Shown here: positions 24,371 to 39,679 of the stretch, in pieces | How the letters are laid out: every line of letters begins with the position of its first letter | Position numbering within the stretch: the first letter of the stretch is position 1 | Source: Metellina segmentata | Lineage: Eukaryota; Arthropoda; Arachnida; Araneae; Tetragnathidae | Direction: 5' to 3' | Length of the DNA stretch: 64,000 nt | Assembly (NCBI GenBank): GCA_947359465.1 | Contig: CANAIC010000112.1 | Coordinates: 1-64,000, forward strand | The notes under the pieces: generated by a model | The model's input: the letters and a program-made list of their open reading frames with translations, nothing else | What the model was told of the DNA's origin: nothing | Databases searched by the model: none | Made by a program: the position numbers and the translations under genes

Positions 24371-27300
24371 GCTCGGCAGCACGTTAATTTCTATGACAAC
24401 ACTTCACACAAAACACCCTCCCCACATCTCAGTCAAATAAATACCTTTCATTCCCTTAGAAATTACATCGCCTGAGAACTTGGATTGGGAGCTTTGAAAT
24501 GACATTGCTCCCACCGCGCTCGGCAGCACGTTAATTTCTATGAGAATACTTCACACAAAACACCTTCCCCACATCTCAGTCAAATAAATACCTTTCATTC
24601 CCTTAGAAATTTTATCGCCTGAGAACTTGGATTGGGAACTTTCAAATGACATTGCTCCCACCCACCGCTCTCGGCAGCACGTTAATTTCTATGGGAATAC
24701 TTCACACAAAACACCCTCTCCACACCTCAGTCAAATAAATACCTTTCATTCCCTTAGAAATTACATCGCCTGTGAACTTGGATTGGAAGCTTTGATATGA
24801 CATTGCTCCCACCCACCGCGCTCGGCAGCACGTTAATTTCTATGGGAATACTTCACACAAAAAACCCTCCCCACATCTCAGTCAAATAAATACCTTTCAT
24901 TCCCTTAGAAATTACATCGCCTGAGAACTTGGATTGGGAGCTTTGAAATAACATTGCTCCCACCCACCGCGCTCGGCAGCACGTTAATTTCTATGGCAAT
25001 ACTTCACACAAAACACCCTCCTCACATCTCAGTCAAATAAATACCTTTCATTCCCTTAGAAATTACATCGCCTGAGAACTTGGATTATGAGCTTTGAAAT
25101 GACATTGCTCCCACCCACCGCGCTCGGCAGCACGTTAATTTCTATGGGAATACTTCACGCAAAACACCCTCTCCACATCTCAGTCATATAAATACCTTTC
25201 ATTCCCTTAGAAATTACATCGCCTGAGAACTTGTATTGGGAGCTTTGAAATGACATTGCTCCCACCCACCGAGCTCGGCAGCACGTTAATTTCTATGGGA
25301 ATACTTCACGCAAAACACCCTCTCCACATCTCAGTCATATAAATACCTTTCATTCCCTAAGAAATTACATCGCCTGAGAACTTGGATTGGGAACTTTGAA
25401 ATGACATTGCTCCCACCCACCGAGCTCGGCAGCACGTTAATTTCTATGGCAACACTTCACACAAAACACCCTCCCCACATCTCAGTCAAATAAATAATTT
25501 TCATTCCCTTAGATATTACATCGCCTGAGAACTTGGATTGGGAGCTTTAAAATGACATTGCTCCCACCCACCGCGCTCGGCAGCACGTTAATTTCTATGA
25601 CAACACTTCACACAAAACACCCTCCCCACATCTCAGTCAAATAAATACCTTTCATTCCCTTAGAAATTACATCGCCTGAGAACTTGGATTGGGAGCTTTG
25701 AAATGACATTGCTCCCACCGCGCTCGGCAGCACGTTAATTTCTATGAGAATACTTCACACAAAACACCTTCCCCACATCTCAGTCAAATAAATACCTTTC
25801 ATTCCCTTAGAAATTTTATCGCCTGAGAACTTGGATTGGGAACTTTCAAATGACATTGCTCCCACCCACCGCGCTCGGCAACACGTTAATTTCTATGGGA
25901 ATACTTCATACAAAACATCCTCCCCACATCTAAGTCAAATAAATACCTTTCATTCCCTTAGAAATAACATCGCCTGAGAACTTGGATAGGAAGCTTTGAA
26001 ATGACATTGCTCCCACCCACCGCGCTCGGCAGCACGTTAATTTCTATGACAATACTTCACACAAAACACCCTCCCCACATCTGTCAAATAAATACCTTTC
26101 ATTCCCTTAGAAATTACATCGCCTGAGAACTTGTTTTGGGAGCTTTGAAATGACATTGCACCCACCCACCGCGCTCGGCAACACGTTAATTTCTATGGGA
26201 ATACTTCACACAAAACACCCTCCCCACATCTCAATCAAATAAATACCTTTCATTCCCTTATAAATTACATCGCCTGAGAACTTGGATTGGAAGCTTTGAA
26301 ATGACATTGCTCCCACCCACCGCTCTCGGCAGCACGTTAATTTTTATGGGAATACTTCACACAAAACACCCTCTCCACACCTCAGTCAAATAAATACCTT
26401 TCATTCCCTTAGAAATTACATCGCCTGTGAACTTGGATTGGAAGCTTTGATATGACATTGCTCCCACCCACCGCGCTCGGCAGCACGTTAATTTCTATGG
26501 GAATACTTCACACAAAAAACCCTCCCCACATCTCAGTCAAATAAATACCTTTCATTCCCTTAGAAATTACATCGCCTAAGAACTTGGATTGGGAGCTTTG
26601 AAATAACATTGCTCCCACCCACCGCGCTCGGCAGCACGTTAATTTCTATGGCAATACTTCACACAAAACACCCTCCTCACATCTCAGTCAAATAAATACC
26701 TTTCATTCCCTTAGAAATTACATCGCCTGAGAACTTGGATTATGAGCTTTGATATGACATTGCTCCCACCCACCGCGCTCGGCAGCACGTTAATTTCTAT
26801 GGGAATACTTCACACAAAAAACCCTCCCCACATCTCAGTCAAATAAATACCTTTCATTCCCTTAGAAATTACATCGCCTGAGAACTTGGATTGGGAGCTT
26901 TGAAATAACATTGCTCCCACCCACCGCGCTCGGCAGCACGTTAATTTCTATGACAACACTTCACACAAAACACCCTCCCCACATCTCAGTCAAATAAATA
27001 CCTTTCATTCCCTTAGAAATTACATCGCCTGAGAACTTGGATTGGGAGCTTTGAAATGACATTGCTCCCACCGCGCTCGGCAGCACGTTAATTTCTATGA
27101 GAATACTTCACACAAAACACCTTCCCCACATCTCAGTCAAATAAATACCTTTCATTCCCTTAGAAATTTTATCGCCTGAGAACTTGGATTGGGAACTTTC
27201 AAATGACATTGCTCCCACCCACCGCTCTCGGCAGCACGTTAATTTCTATGGGAATACTTCACACAAAACACCCTCTCCACACCTCAGTCAAATAAATACC

Positions 27301-30300
27301 TTTCATTCCCTTAGAAATTACATCGCCTGTGAACTTGGATTGGAAGCTTTGATATGACATTGCTCCCACCCACCGCGCTCGGCAGCACGTTAATTTCTAT
27401 GGGAATACTTCACACAAAAAACCCTCCCCACATCTCAGTCAAATAAATACCTTTCATTCCCTTAGAAATTACATCGCCTGAGAACTTGGATTGGGAGCTT
27501 TGAAATAACATTGCTCCCACCCACCGCGCTCGGCAGCACGTTAATTTCTATGGCAATACTTCACACAAAACACCCTCCTCACATCTCAGTCAAATAAATA
27601 CCTTTCATTCCCTTAGAAATTACATCGCCTGAGAACTTGGATTATGAGCTTTGAAATGACATTGCTCCCACCCACCGCGCTCGGCAGCACGTTAATTTCT
27701 ATGGGAATACTTCACGCAAAACACCCTCTCCACATCTCAGTCATATAAATACCTTTCATTCCCTTAGAAATTACATCGCCTGAGAACTTGTATTGGGAGC
27801 TTTGAAATGACATTGCTCCCACCCACCGAGCTCGGCAGCACGTTAATTTCTATGGGAATACTTCACGCAAAACACCCTCTCCACATCTCAGTCATATAAA
27901 TACCTTTCATTCCCTAAGAAATTACATCGCCTGAGAACTTGGATTGGGAACTTTGAAATGACATTGCTCCCACCCACCGAGCTCGGCAGCACGTTAATTT
28001 CTATGGGAATACTTCACACAAAACACCCTCCCCACATCTCAATCAAATAAATACCTTTCATTCCCTTAGAAATTACATCGCCTGAGAACTTGGATTGGAA
28101 GCTTTGAAATGACATTGCTCCCACCCACCGCTCTCGGCAGCACGTTAATTTCTATGGGAATACTTCACACAAAACACCCTCTCCACATCTCAGTCAAATA
28201 AATACCTTTCATTCCCTTAGAAATTTTATCGCCTGAGAACTTGGATTGGGAACTTTCAAATGACATTGCTCCCACCCACCGCGCTCGGCAACACGTTAAT
28301 TTCTATGGGAATACTTCATACAAAACATCCTCCCCACATCTAAGTCAAATAAATACCTTTCATTCCCTTAGAAATAACATCGCCTGAGAACTTGGATAGG
28401 AAGCTTTGAAATGACATTGCTCCCACCCACCGCGCTCGGCAGCACGTTAATTTCTATGACAATACTTCACACAAAACACCCTCCCCACATCTGTCAAATA
28501 AATACCTTTCATTCCCTTAGAAATTACATCGCCTGAGAACTTGTTTTGGGAGCTTTGAAATGACATTGCACCCACCCACCGCGCTCGGCAACACGTTAAT
28601 TTCTATGGGAATACTTCACACAAAACACCCTCCCCACATCTCAATCAAATAAATACCTTTCATTCCCTTATAAATTACATCGCCTGAGAACTTGGATTGG
28701 AAGCTTTGAAATGACATTGCTCCCACCCACCGCTCTCGGCAGCACGTTAATTTTTATGGGAATACTTCACACAAAACACCCTCTCCACACCTCAGTCAAA
28801 TAAATACCTTTCATTCCCTTAGAAATTACATCGCCTGTGAACTTGGATTGGAAGCTTTGATATGACATTGCTCCCACCCACCGCGCTCGGCAGCACGTTA
28901 ATTTCTATGGGAATACTTCACACAAAAAACCCTCCCCACATCTCAGTCAAATAAATACCTTTCATTCCCTTAGAAATTACATCGCCTAAGAACTTGGATT
29001 GGGAGCTTTGAAATAACATTGCTCCCACCCACCGCGCTCGGCAGCACGTTAATTTCTATGGCAATACTTCACACAAAACACCCTCCTCACATCTCAGTCA
29101 AATAAATACCTTTCATTCCCTTAGAAATTACATCGCCTGAGAACTTGGATTATGAGCTTTGAAATGACATTGCTCCCACCCACCGCGCTCGGCAGCACGT
29201 TAATTTCTATGGGAATACTTCACGCAAAACACCCTCTCCACATCTCAGTCATATAAATACCTTTCATTCCCTAAGAAATTACATCGCCTGAGAACTTGGA
29301 TTGGGAACTTTGAAATGACATTGCTCCCACCCACCGAGCTCGGCAGCACGTTAATTTCTATGACAACACTTCACACAAAACACCCTCCCCACATCTCAGT
29401 CAAATAAATACCTTTCATTCCCTTAGAAATTACATCGCCTGAGAACTTGGATTGGGAGCTTTGAAATGACATTGCTCCCACCGCGCTCGGCAGCACGTTA
29501 ATTTCTATGAGAATACTTCACACAAAACACCTTCCCCACATCTCAGTCAAATAAATACCTTTCATTCCCTTAGAAATTTTATCGCCTGAGAACTTGGATT
29601 GGGAACTTTCAAATGACATTGCTCCCACCCACCGCTCTCGGCAGCACGTTAATTTCTATGGGAATACTTCACACAAAACACCCTCTCCACACCTCAGTCA
29701 AATAAATACCTTTCATTCCCTTAGAAATTACATCGCCTGTGAACTTGGATTGGAAGCTTTGATATGACATTGCTCCCACCCACCGCGCTCGGCAGCACGT
29801 TAATTTCTATGGGAATACTTCACACAAAAAACCCTCCCCACATCTCAGTCAAATAAATACCTTTCATTCCCTTAGAAATTACATCGCCTGAGAACTTGGA
29901 TTGGGAGCTTTGAAATAACATTGCTCCCACCCACCGCGCTCGGCAGCACGTTAATTTCTATGGCAATACTTCACACAAAACACCCTCCTCACATCTCAGT
30001 CAAATAAATACCTTTCATTCCCTTAGAAATTACATCGCCTGAGAACTTGGATTATGAGCTTTGAAATGACATTGCTCCCACCCACCGCGCTCGGCAGCAC
30101 GTTAATTTCTATGGGAATACTTCACGCAAAACACCCTCTCCACATCTCAGTCATATAAATACCTTTCATTCCCTTAGAAATTACATCGCCTGAGAACTTG
30201 TATTGGGAGCTTTGAAATGACATTGCTCCCACCCACCGAGCTCGGCAGCACGTTAATTTCTATGGGAATACTTCACGCAAAACACCCTCTCCACATCTCA

Positions 30301-33300
30301 GTCATATAAATACCTTTCATTCCCTAAGAAATTACATCGCCTGAGAACTTGGATTGGGAACTTTGAAATGACATTGCTCCCACCCACCGAGCTCGGCAGC
30401 ACGTTAATTTCTATGGCAACACTTCACACAAAACACCCTCCCCACATCTCAGTCAAATAAATAATTTTCATTCCCTTAGATATTACATCGCCTGAGAACT
30501 TGGATTGGGAGCTTTAAAATGACATTGCTCCCACCCACCGCGCTCGGCAGCACGTTAATTTCTATGACAACACTTCACACAAAACACCCTCCCCACATCT
30601 CAGTCAAATAAATACCTTTCATTCCCTTAGAAATTACATCGCCTGAGAACTTGGATTGGGAGCTTTGAAATGACATTGCTCCCACCGCGCTCGGCAGCAC
30701 GTTAATTTCTATGAGAATACTTCACACAAAACACCTTCCCCACATCTCAGTCAAATAAATACCTTTCATTCCCTTAGAAATTTTATCGCCTGAGAACTTG
30801 GATTGGGAACTTTCAAATGACATTGCTCCCACCCACCGCGCTCGGCAACACGTTAATTTCTATGGGAATACTTCATACAAAACATCCTCCCCACATCTAA
30901 GTCAAATAAATACCTTTCATTCCCTTAGAAATAACATCGCCTGAGAACTTGGATAGGAAGCTTTGAAATGACATTGCTCCCACCCACCGCGCTCGGCAGC
31001 ACGTTAATTTCTATGACAATACTTCACACAAAACACCCTCCCCACATCTGTCAAATAAATACCTTTCATTCCCTTAGAAATTACATCGCCTGAGAACTTG
31101 TTTTGGGAGCTTTGAAATGACATTGCACCCACCCACCGCGCTCGGCAACACGTTAATTTCTATGGGAATACTTCACACAAAACACCCTCCCCACATCTCA
31201 ATCAAATAAATACCTTTCATTCCCTTATAAATTACATCGCCTGAGAACTTGGATTGGAAGCTTTGAAATGACATTGCTCCCACCCACCGCTCTCGGCAGC
31301 ACGTTAATTTTTATGGGAATACTTCACACAAAAAACCCTCCCCACATCTCAGTCAAATAAATACCTTTCATTCCCTTAGAAATTACATCGCCTAAGAACT
31401 TGGATTGGGAGCTTTGAAATAACATTGCTCCCACCCACCGCGCTCGGCAGCACGTTAATTTCTATGGCAATACTTCACACAAAACACCCTCCTCACATCT
31501 CAGTCAAATAAATACCTTTCATTCCCTTAGAAATTACATCGCCTGAGAACTTGGATTATGAGCTTTGATATGACATTGCTCCCACCCACCGCGCTCGGCA
31601 GCACGTTAATTTCTATGGGAATACTTCACACAAAAAACCCTCCCCACATCTCAGTCAAATAAATACCTTTCATTCCCTTAGAAATTACATCGCCTGAGAA
31701 CTTGGATTGGGAGCTTTGAAATAACATTGCTCCCACCCACCGCGCTCGGCAGCACGTTAATTTCTATGACAACACTTCACACAAAACACCCTCCCCACAT
31801 CTCAGTCAAATAAATACCTTTCATTCCCTTAGAAATTACATCGCCTGAGAACTTGGATTGGGAGCTTTGAAATGACATTGCTCCCACCGCGCTCGGCAGC
31901 ACGTTAATTTCTATGAGAATACTTCACACAAAACACCTTCCCCACATCTCAGTCAAATAAATACCTTTCATTCCCTTAGAAATTTTATCGCCTGAGAACT
32001 TGGATTGGGAACTTTCAAATGACATTGCTCCCACCCACCGCTCTCGGCAGCACGTTAATTTCTATGGGAATACTTCACACAAAACACCCTCTCCACACCT
32101 CAGTCAAATAAATACCTTTCATTCCCTTAGAAATTACATCGCCTGTGAACTTGGATTGGAAGCTTTGATATGACATTGCTCCCACCCACCGCGCTCGGCA
32201 GCACGTTAATTTCTATGGGAATACTTCACACAAAAAACCCTCCCCACATCTCAGTCAAATAAATACCTTTCATTCCCTTAGAAATTACATCGCCTGAGAA
32301 CTTGGATTGGGAGCTTTGAAATAACATTGCTCCCACCCACCGCGCTCGGCAGCACGTTAATTTCTATGGCAATACTTCACACAAAACACCCTCCTCACAT
32401 CTCAGTCAAATAAATACCTTTCATTCCCTTAGAAATTACATCGCCTGAGAACTTGGATTATGAGCTTTGAAATGACATTGCTCCCACCCACCGCGCTCGG
32501 CAGCACGTTAATTTCTATGGGAATACTTCACGCAAAACACCCTCTCCACATCTCAGTCATATAAATACCTTTCATTCCCTTAGAAATTACATCGCCTGAG
32601 AACTTGTATTGGGAGCTTTGAAATGACATTGCTCCCACCCACCGAGCTCGGCAGCACGTTAATTTCTATGGGAATACTTCACGCAAAACACCCTCTCCAC
32701 ATCTCAGTCATATAAATACCTTTCATTCCCTAAGAAATTACATCGCCTGAGAACTTGGATTGGGAACTTTGAAATGACATTGCTCCCACCCACCGAGCTC
32801 GGCAGCACGTTAATTTCTATGGGAATACTTCACACAAAACACCCTCCCCACATCTCAATCAAATAAATACCTTTCATTCCCTTAGAAATTACATCGCCTG
32901 AGAACTTGGATTGGAAGCTTTGAAATGACATTGCTCCCACCCACCGCTCTCGGCAGCACGTTAATTTCTATGGGAATACTTCACACAAAACACCCTCTCC
33001 ACATCTCAGTCAAATAAATACCTTTCATTCCCTTAGAAATTTTATCGCCTGAGAACTTGGATTGGGAACTTTCAAATGACATTGCTCCCACCCACCGCGC
33101 TCGGCAACACGTTAATTTCTATGGGAATACTTCATACAAAACATCCTCCCCACATCTAAGTCAAATAAATACCTTTCATTCCCTTAGAAATAACATCGCC
33201 TGAGAACTTGGATAGGAAGCTTTGAAATGACATTGCTCCCACCCACCGCGCTCGGCAGCACGTTAATTTCTATGACAATACTTCACACAAAACACCCTCC

Positions 33301-35075
33301 CCACATCTGTCAAATAAATACCTTTCATTCCCTTAGAAATTACATCGCCTGAGAACTTGTTTTGGGAGCTTTGAAATGACATTGCACCCACCCACCGCGC
33401 TCGGCAACACGTTAATTTCTATGGGAATACTTCACACAAAACACCCTCCCCACATCTCAATCAAATAAATACCTTTCATTCCCTTATAAATTACATCGCC
33501 TGAGAACTTGGATTGGAAGCTTTGAAATGACATTGCTCCCACCCACCGCTCTCGGCAGCACGTTAATTTTTATGGGAATACTTCACACAAAACACCCTCT
33601 CCACACCTCAGTCAAATAAATACCTTTCATTCCCTTAGAAATTACATCGCCTGTGAACTTGGATTGGAAGCTTTGATATGACATTGCTCCCACCCACCGC
33701 GCTCGGCAGCACGTTAATTTCTATGGGAATACTTCACACAAAAAACCCTCCCCACATCTCAGTCAAATAAATACCTTTCATTCCCTTAGAAATTACATCG
33801 CCTAAGAACTTGGATTGGGAGCTTTGAAATAACATTGCTCCCACCCACCGCGCTCGGCAGCACGTTAATTTCTATGGCAATACTTCACACAAAACACCCT
33901 CCTCACATCTCAGTCAAATAAATACCTTTCATTCCCTTAGAAATTACATCGCCTGAGAACTTGGATTATGAGCTTTGAAATGACATTGCTCCCACCCACC
34001 GCGCTCGGCAGCACGTTAATTTCTATGGGAATACTTCACGCAAAACACCCTCTCCACATCTCAGTCATATAAATACCTTTCATTCCCTAAGAAATTACAT
34101 CGCCTGAGAACTTGGATTGGGAACTTTGAAATGACATTGCTCCCACCCACCGAGCTCGGCAGCACGTTAATTTCTATGACAACACTTCACACAAAACACC
34201 CTCCCCACATCTCAGTCAAATAAATACCTTTCATTCCCTTAGAAATTACATCGCCTGAGAACTTGGATTGGGAGCTTTGAAATGACATTGCTCCCACCGC
34301 GCTCGGCAGCACGTTAATTTCTATGGGAATACTTCACACAAAACACCCTCTCCACACCTCAGTCAAATAAATACCTTTCATTCCCTTAGAAATTACATCG
34401 CCTGTGAACTTGGATTGGAAGCTTTGATATGACATTGCTCCCACCCACCGCGCTCGGCAGCACGTTAATTTCTATGGGAATACTTCACACAAAAAACCCT
34501 CCCCACATCTCAGTCAAATAAATACCTTTCATTCCCTTAGAAATTACATCGCCTGAGAACTTGGATTGGGAGCTTTGAAATAACATTGCTCCCACCCACC
34601 GCGCTCGGCAGCACGTTAATTTCTATGGCAATACTTCACACAAAACACCCTCCTCACATCTCAGTCAAATAAATACCTTTCATTCCCTTAGAAATTACAT
34701 CGCCTGAGAACTTGGATTATGAGCTTTGAAATGACATTGCTCCCACCCACCGCGCTCGGCAGCACGTTAATTTCTATGGGAATACTTCACGCAAAACACC
34801 CTCTCCACATCTCAGTCATATAAATACCTTTCATTCCCTTAGAAATTACATCGCCTGAGAACTTGTATTGGGAGCTTTGAAATGACATTGCTCCCACCCA
34901 CCGAGCTCGGCAGCACGTTAATTTCTATGGGAATACTTCACGCAAAACACCCTCTCCACATCTCAGTCATATAAATACCTTTCATTCCCTAAGAAATTAC
35001 ATCGCCTGAGAACTTGGATTGGGAACTTTGAAATGACATTGCTCCCACCCACCGAGCTCGGCAGCACGTTAATTT
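24370..35075 (+). repeat. 4.8-5.0 kb super-HOR (32-33 monomers), two copies plus a partial third
   Basis: Copy A is about 24,370-29,336 and copy B about 29,337-34,152, followed by a partial copy to about 35,075. The 147-bp 'gctcccaccgcgc' markers pair at 24,508/29,475 and 25,712/30,679 (offset 4,967). After a one-monomer deletion in copy B near 31,310 they pair at 27,065/31,881 and 29,475/34,291 (offset 4,816). A second one-monomer loss near 34,300 shifts the offset to 4,665 (30,198/34,863). An internal half-unit of about 2,410 bp (16 monomers) is visible from the 'cttgtattggg' markers at 25,231, 27,788, 30,198 and 32,604. This is the longest-period order in the window. Confidence 0.85.
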
Positions 35076-38000
35076 CTATGGGAATACTTCACACAAAACA
35101 CCCTCCCCACATCTCAATCAAATAAATACCTTTCATTCCCTTAGAAATTACATCGCCTGAGAACTTGGATTGGAAGCTTTGAAATGACATTGCTCCCACC
35201 CACCGCTCTCGGCAGCACGTTAATTTCTATGGGAATACTTCACACAAAACACCCTCTCCACACCTCAGTCAAATAAATACCTTTCATTCCCTTAGAAATT
35301 ACATCGCCTGTGAACTTGGATTGGAAGCTTTGACATGACATTGCTCCCACCCACCGCGCTCGGCAGCACGTTAATTTCTATGGGAATACTTCACACAAAA
35401 AACCCTCCCCACATCTCAGTCAAATAAATACCTTTCATTCCCTTAGAAATTACATCGCCTGAGAACTTGGATTGGGAGCTTTGAAATAACATTGCTCCCA
35501 CCCACCGAGCTCGGCAGCACGTTAATTTCTATGACAACACTTCACACAAAACACCCTCCCCACATCTCAGTCAAATAAATACCTTTCATTCCCTTAGAAA
35601 TTACATCGCCTGAGAACTTGGATTGGGAGCTTTGAAATGACATTGCTCCCACCGCGCTCGGCAGCACGTTAATTTCTATGAGAATACTTCACACAAAACA
35701 CCTTCCCCACATCTCAGTCAAATAAATACCTTTCATTCCCTTAGAAATTTTATCGCCTGAGAACTTGGATTGGGAACTTTCAAATGACATTGCTCCCACC
35801 CACCGCGCTCGGCAACACGTTAATTTCTATGGGAATACTTCATACAAAACATCCTCCCCACATCTAAGTCAAATAAATACCTTTCATTCCCTTAGAAATA
35901 ACATCGCCTGAGAACTTGGATAGGAAGCTTTGAAATGACATTGCTCCCACCCACCGCGCTCGGCAGCACGTTAATTTCTATGGCAATACTTCACACAAAA
36001 CACCCTCCCCACATCTCAGTCAAATAAATACCTTTCATTCCCTTAGAAATTACATCGCCTGAGAACTTGTATTGGGAGCTTTGAAATGACATTGCTCCCA
36101 CCCACCGAGCTCGGCAGCACGTTAATTTCTATGGGAATACTTCACGCAAAACACCCTCTCCACATCTCAGTCATATAAATACCTTTCATTCCCTAAGAAA
36201 TTACATCGCCTGAGAACTTGGATTGGGAACTTTGAAATGACATTGCTCCCACCCACCGAGCTCGGCAGCACGTTAATTTCTATGGCAACACTTCACACAA
36301 AACACCCTCCCCACATCTCAGTCAAATAAATAATTTTCATTCCCTTAGATATTACATCGCCTGAGAACTTGGATTGGGAGCTTTAAAATGACATTGCTCC
36401 CACCCACCGCGCTCGGCAGCACGTTAATTTCTATGACAACACTTCACACAAAACACCCTCCCCACATCTCAGTCAAATAAATACCTTTCATTCCCTTAGA
36501 AATTACATCGCCTGAGAACTTGGATTGGGAGCTTTGAAATGACATTGCTCCCACCGCGCTCGGCAGCACGTTAATTTCTATGAGAATACTTCACACAAAA
36601 CACCTTCCCCACATCTCAGTCAAATAAATACCTTTCATTCAGTTAGAAATTTTATCGCCTGAGAACTTGGATTGGGAACTTTCAAATGACATTGCTCCCA
36701 CCGCGCTCGGCAGCACGTTAATTTCTATGAGAATACTTCACACAAAACACCTTCCCCACATCTCAGTCAAATAAATACCTTTCATTCCCTTAGAAATTTT
36801 ATCGCCTGAGAACTTGGATTGGGAACTTTCAAATGACATTGCTCCCACCCACCGCGCTCGGCAACACGTTAATTTCTATGGGAATACTTCATACAAAACA
36901 TCCTCCCCACATCTAAGTCAAATAAATACCTTTCATTCCCTTAGAAATAACATCGCCTGAGAACTTGGATAGGAAGCTTTGAAATGACATTGCTCCCACC
37001 CACCGCGCTCGGCAGCACGTTAATTTCTATGGCAATACTTCACACAAAACACCCTCCCCACATCTCAGTCAAATAAATACCTTTCATTCCCTTAGAAATT
37101 ACATCGCCTGAGAACTTGTATTGGGAGCTTTGAAATGACATTGCTCCCACCCACCGAGCTCGGCAGCACGTTAATTTCTATGGGAATACTTCACGCAAAA
37201 CACCCTCTCCACATCTCAGTCATATAAATACCTTTCATTCCCTAAGAAATTACATCGCCTGAGAACTTGGATTGGGAACTTTGAAATGACATTGCTCCCA
37301 CCCACCGAGCTCGGCAGCACGTTAATTTCTATGGGAATACTTCACACAAAACACCCTCCCCACATCTCAATCAAATAAATACCTTTCATTCTCTTAGAAA
37401 TTACATCGCCTGAGAACTTGGATTGGAAGCTTTGAAATGACATTGCTCCCACCCACCGCTCTCGGCAGCACGTTAATTTCTATGGGAATACTTCACACAA
37501 AACACCCTCTCCACACCTCAGTCAAATAAATACCTTTCATTCCCTTAGAAATTACATCGCCTGTGAACTTGGATTGGAAGCTTTGATATGACATTGCTCC
37601 CACCCACCGCGATCGGCAGCACGTTAATTTCTATGGGAATACTTCACACAAAAAACCCTCCCCACATCTCAGTCAAATAAATACCTTTCATTCCCTTAGA
37701 AATTACATCGCCTGAGAACTTGGATTGGGAGCTTTGAAATAACATTACTCCCACCCAACGAGCTCGGCAGCACGTTAATTTCTATGACAACACTTCACAC
37801 AAAACACCCTCCCCACATCTCAGTCAAATAAATACCTTTCATTCCCTTAGAAATTACATCGCCTGAGAACTTGGATTGGGAGCTTTGAAATGACATTGCT
37901 CCCACCGCGCTCGGCAGCACGTTAATTTCTATGAGAATACTTCACACAAAACACCTTCCCCACATCTCAGTCAAATAAATACCTTTCATTCCCTTAGAAA

Positions 38001-38950
38001 TTTTATCGCCTGAGAACTTGGATTGGGAACTTTCAAATGACATTGCTCCCACCCACCGCGCTCGGCAACACGTTAATTTCTATGGGAATACTTCATACAA
38101 AACATCCTCCCCACATCTAAGTCAAATAAATACCTTTCATTCCCTTAGAAATAACATCGCCTGAGAACTTGGATAGGAAGCTTTGAAATGACATTGCTCC
38201 CACCCACCGCGCTCGGCAGCACGTTAATTTCTATGGCAATACTTCACACAAAACACCCTCCCCACATCTCAGTCAAATAAATACCTTTCATTCCCTTAGA
38301 AATTACATCGCCTGAGAACTTGTATTGGGAGCTTTGAAATGACATTGCTCCCACCCACCGAGCTCGGCAGCACGTTAATTTCTATGGGAATACTTCACGC
38401 AAAACACCCTCTCCACATCTCAGTCATATAAATACCTTTCATTCCCTAAGAAATTACATCGCCTGAGAACTTGGATTGGGAACTTTGAAATGACATTGCT
38501 CCCACCCACCGAGCTCGGCAGCACGTTAATTTCTATGGCAACACTTCACACAAAACACCCTCCCCACATCTCAGTCAAATAAATAATTTTCATTCCCTTA
38601 GATATTACATCGCCTGAGAACTTGGATTGGGAGCTTTAAAATGACATTGCTCCCACCCACCGCGCTCGGCAGCACGTTAATTTCTATGACAACACTTCAC
38701 ACAAAACACCCTCCCCACATCTCAGTCAAATAAATACCTTTCATTCCCTTAGAAATTACATCGCCTGAGAACTTGGATTGGGAGCTTTGAAATGACATTG
38801 CTCCCACCGCGCTCGGCAGCACGTTAATTTCTATGAGAATACTTCACACAAAACACCTTCCCCACATCTCAGTCAAATAAATACCTTTCATTCAGTTAGA
38901 AATTTTATCGCCTGAGAACTTGGATTGGGAACTTTCAAATGACATTGCTC
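34800..38950 (+). repeat. 2,253-bp HOR (15 monomers with deletions), two partial copies
   Basis: Markers pair at an offset of 2,253 bp: 'cttgtattggg' at 34,863/37,116, 'gctcccaccgcgc' at 35,646/37,899 and 36,548/38,801, and the private 'cattcagttag' at 36,636/38,889. The first copy contains one extra 147-bp monomer (markers at 36,548 and 36,695) that the second lacks. Differences include 'gctttgacatgac' near 35,329 against 'gctttgatatgac' near 37,582. Confidence 0.8.
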
Positions 38951-39089
38951 CCACCCACCGCGCTCGGCAACACGTTAATTTCTATGGGAATACTTCATAC
39001 AAAACATCCTCCCCACATCTAAGTCAAATAAATACCTTTCATTCCCTTAGAAATAACATCGCCTGAGAACTTGGATAGGAAGCTTTGAA

Positions 39090-39260
39090 ATTACATTGCT
39101 CCCACCCACCGCGCTCGGCAGCACGTTAATTTCTATGGCAATACTTCACACAAAATTAACCTCCCCACATCTCAGTCAAATAAATACCTTTCATTCCCTT
39201 AGAAATTGAATCGCCTGAGAACTTGTATTGGGAGCTTTGAAATGACATTGCACCCACCCA
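39090..39260 (+). repeat. Monomer with private insertion and substitutions
   Basis: This stretch carries changes not seen elsewhere: 'caaaattaacctcccc' near 39,152, one base longer than usual and giving a 152-bp unit, and 'gaaattgaatcgcc' near 39,203. It sits immediately to the right of the 2,253-bp HOR copies. Clustered private mutations mark a monomer that has escaped homogenisation, or a local exchange boundary. Confidence 0.6.
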
Positions 39261-39679
39261 CCGCGCTCGGCAGCACGTTAATTTCTATGGGAATACTTCA
39301 CACAAAACACCCTCCCCACATCTCAATCAAATAAATACCTTTCATTCCCTTAGGAATTACATCGCCTGAGAACTTGGATTGGAAGCTTTGAAATGACATT
39401 GCTCCCACCCACCGCTCTCGGCAGCACGTTAATTTCTATGGGAATACTTCACACAAAACACCCTCTCCACACCTCAGTCAAATAAATACCTTTCATTCCC
39501 TTAGAAATTACATCGCCTGTGAACTTGGATTGGAAGCTTTGATATGACATTGCTCCCACCCAACGCGCTCGGCAGCACGTTAATTTCTATGGGAATACTT
39601 CACACAAAAAACCCTCCCCACATCTCAGTCAAATAAATACCTTTCATTCCCTTAGAAATTACATCGCCTGAGAACTTGG

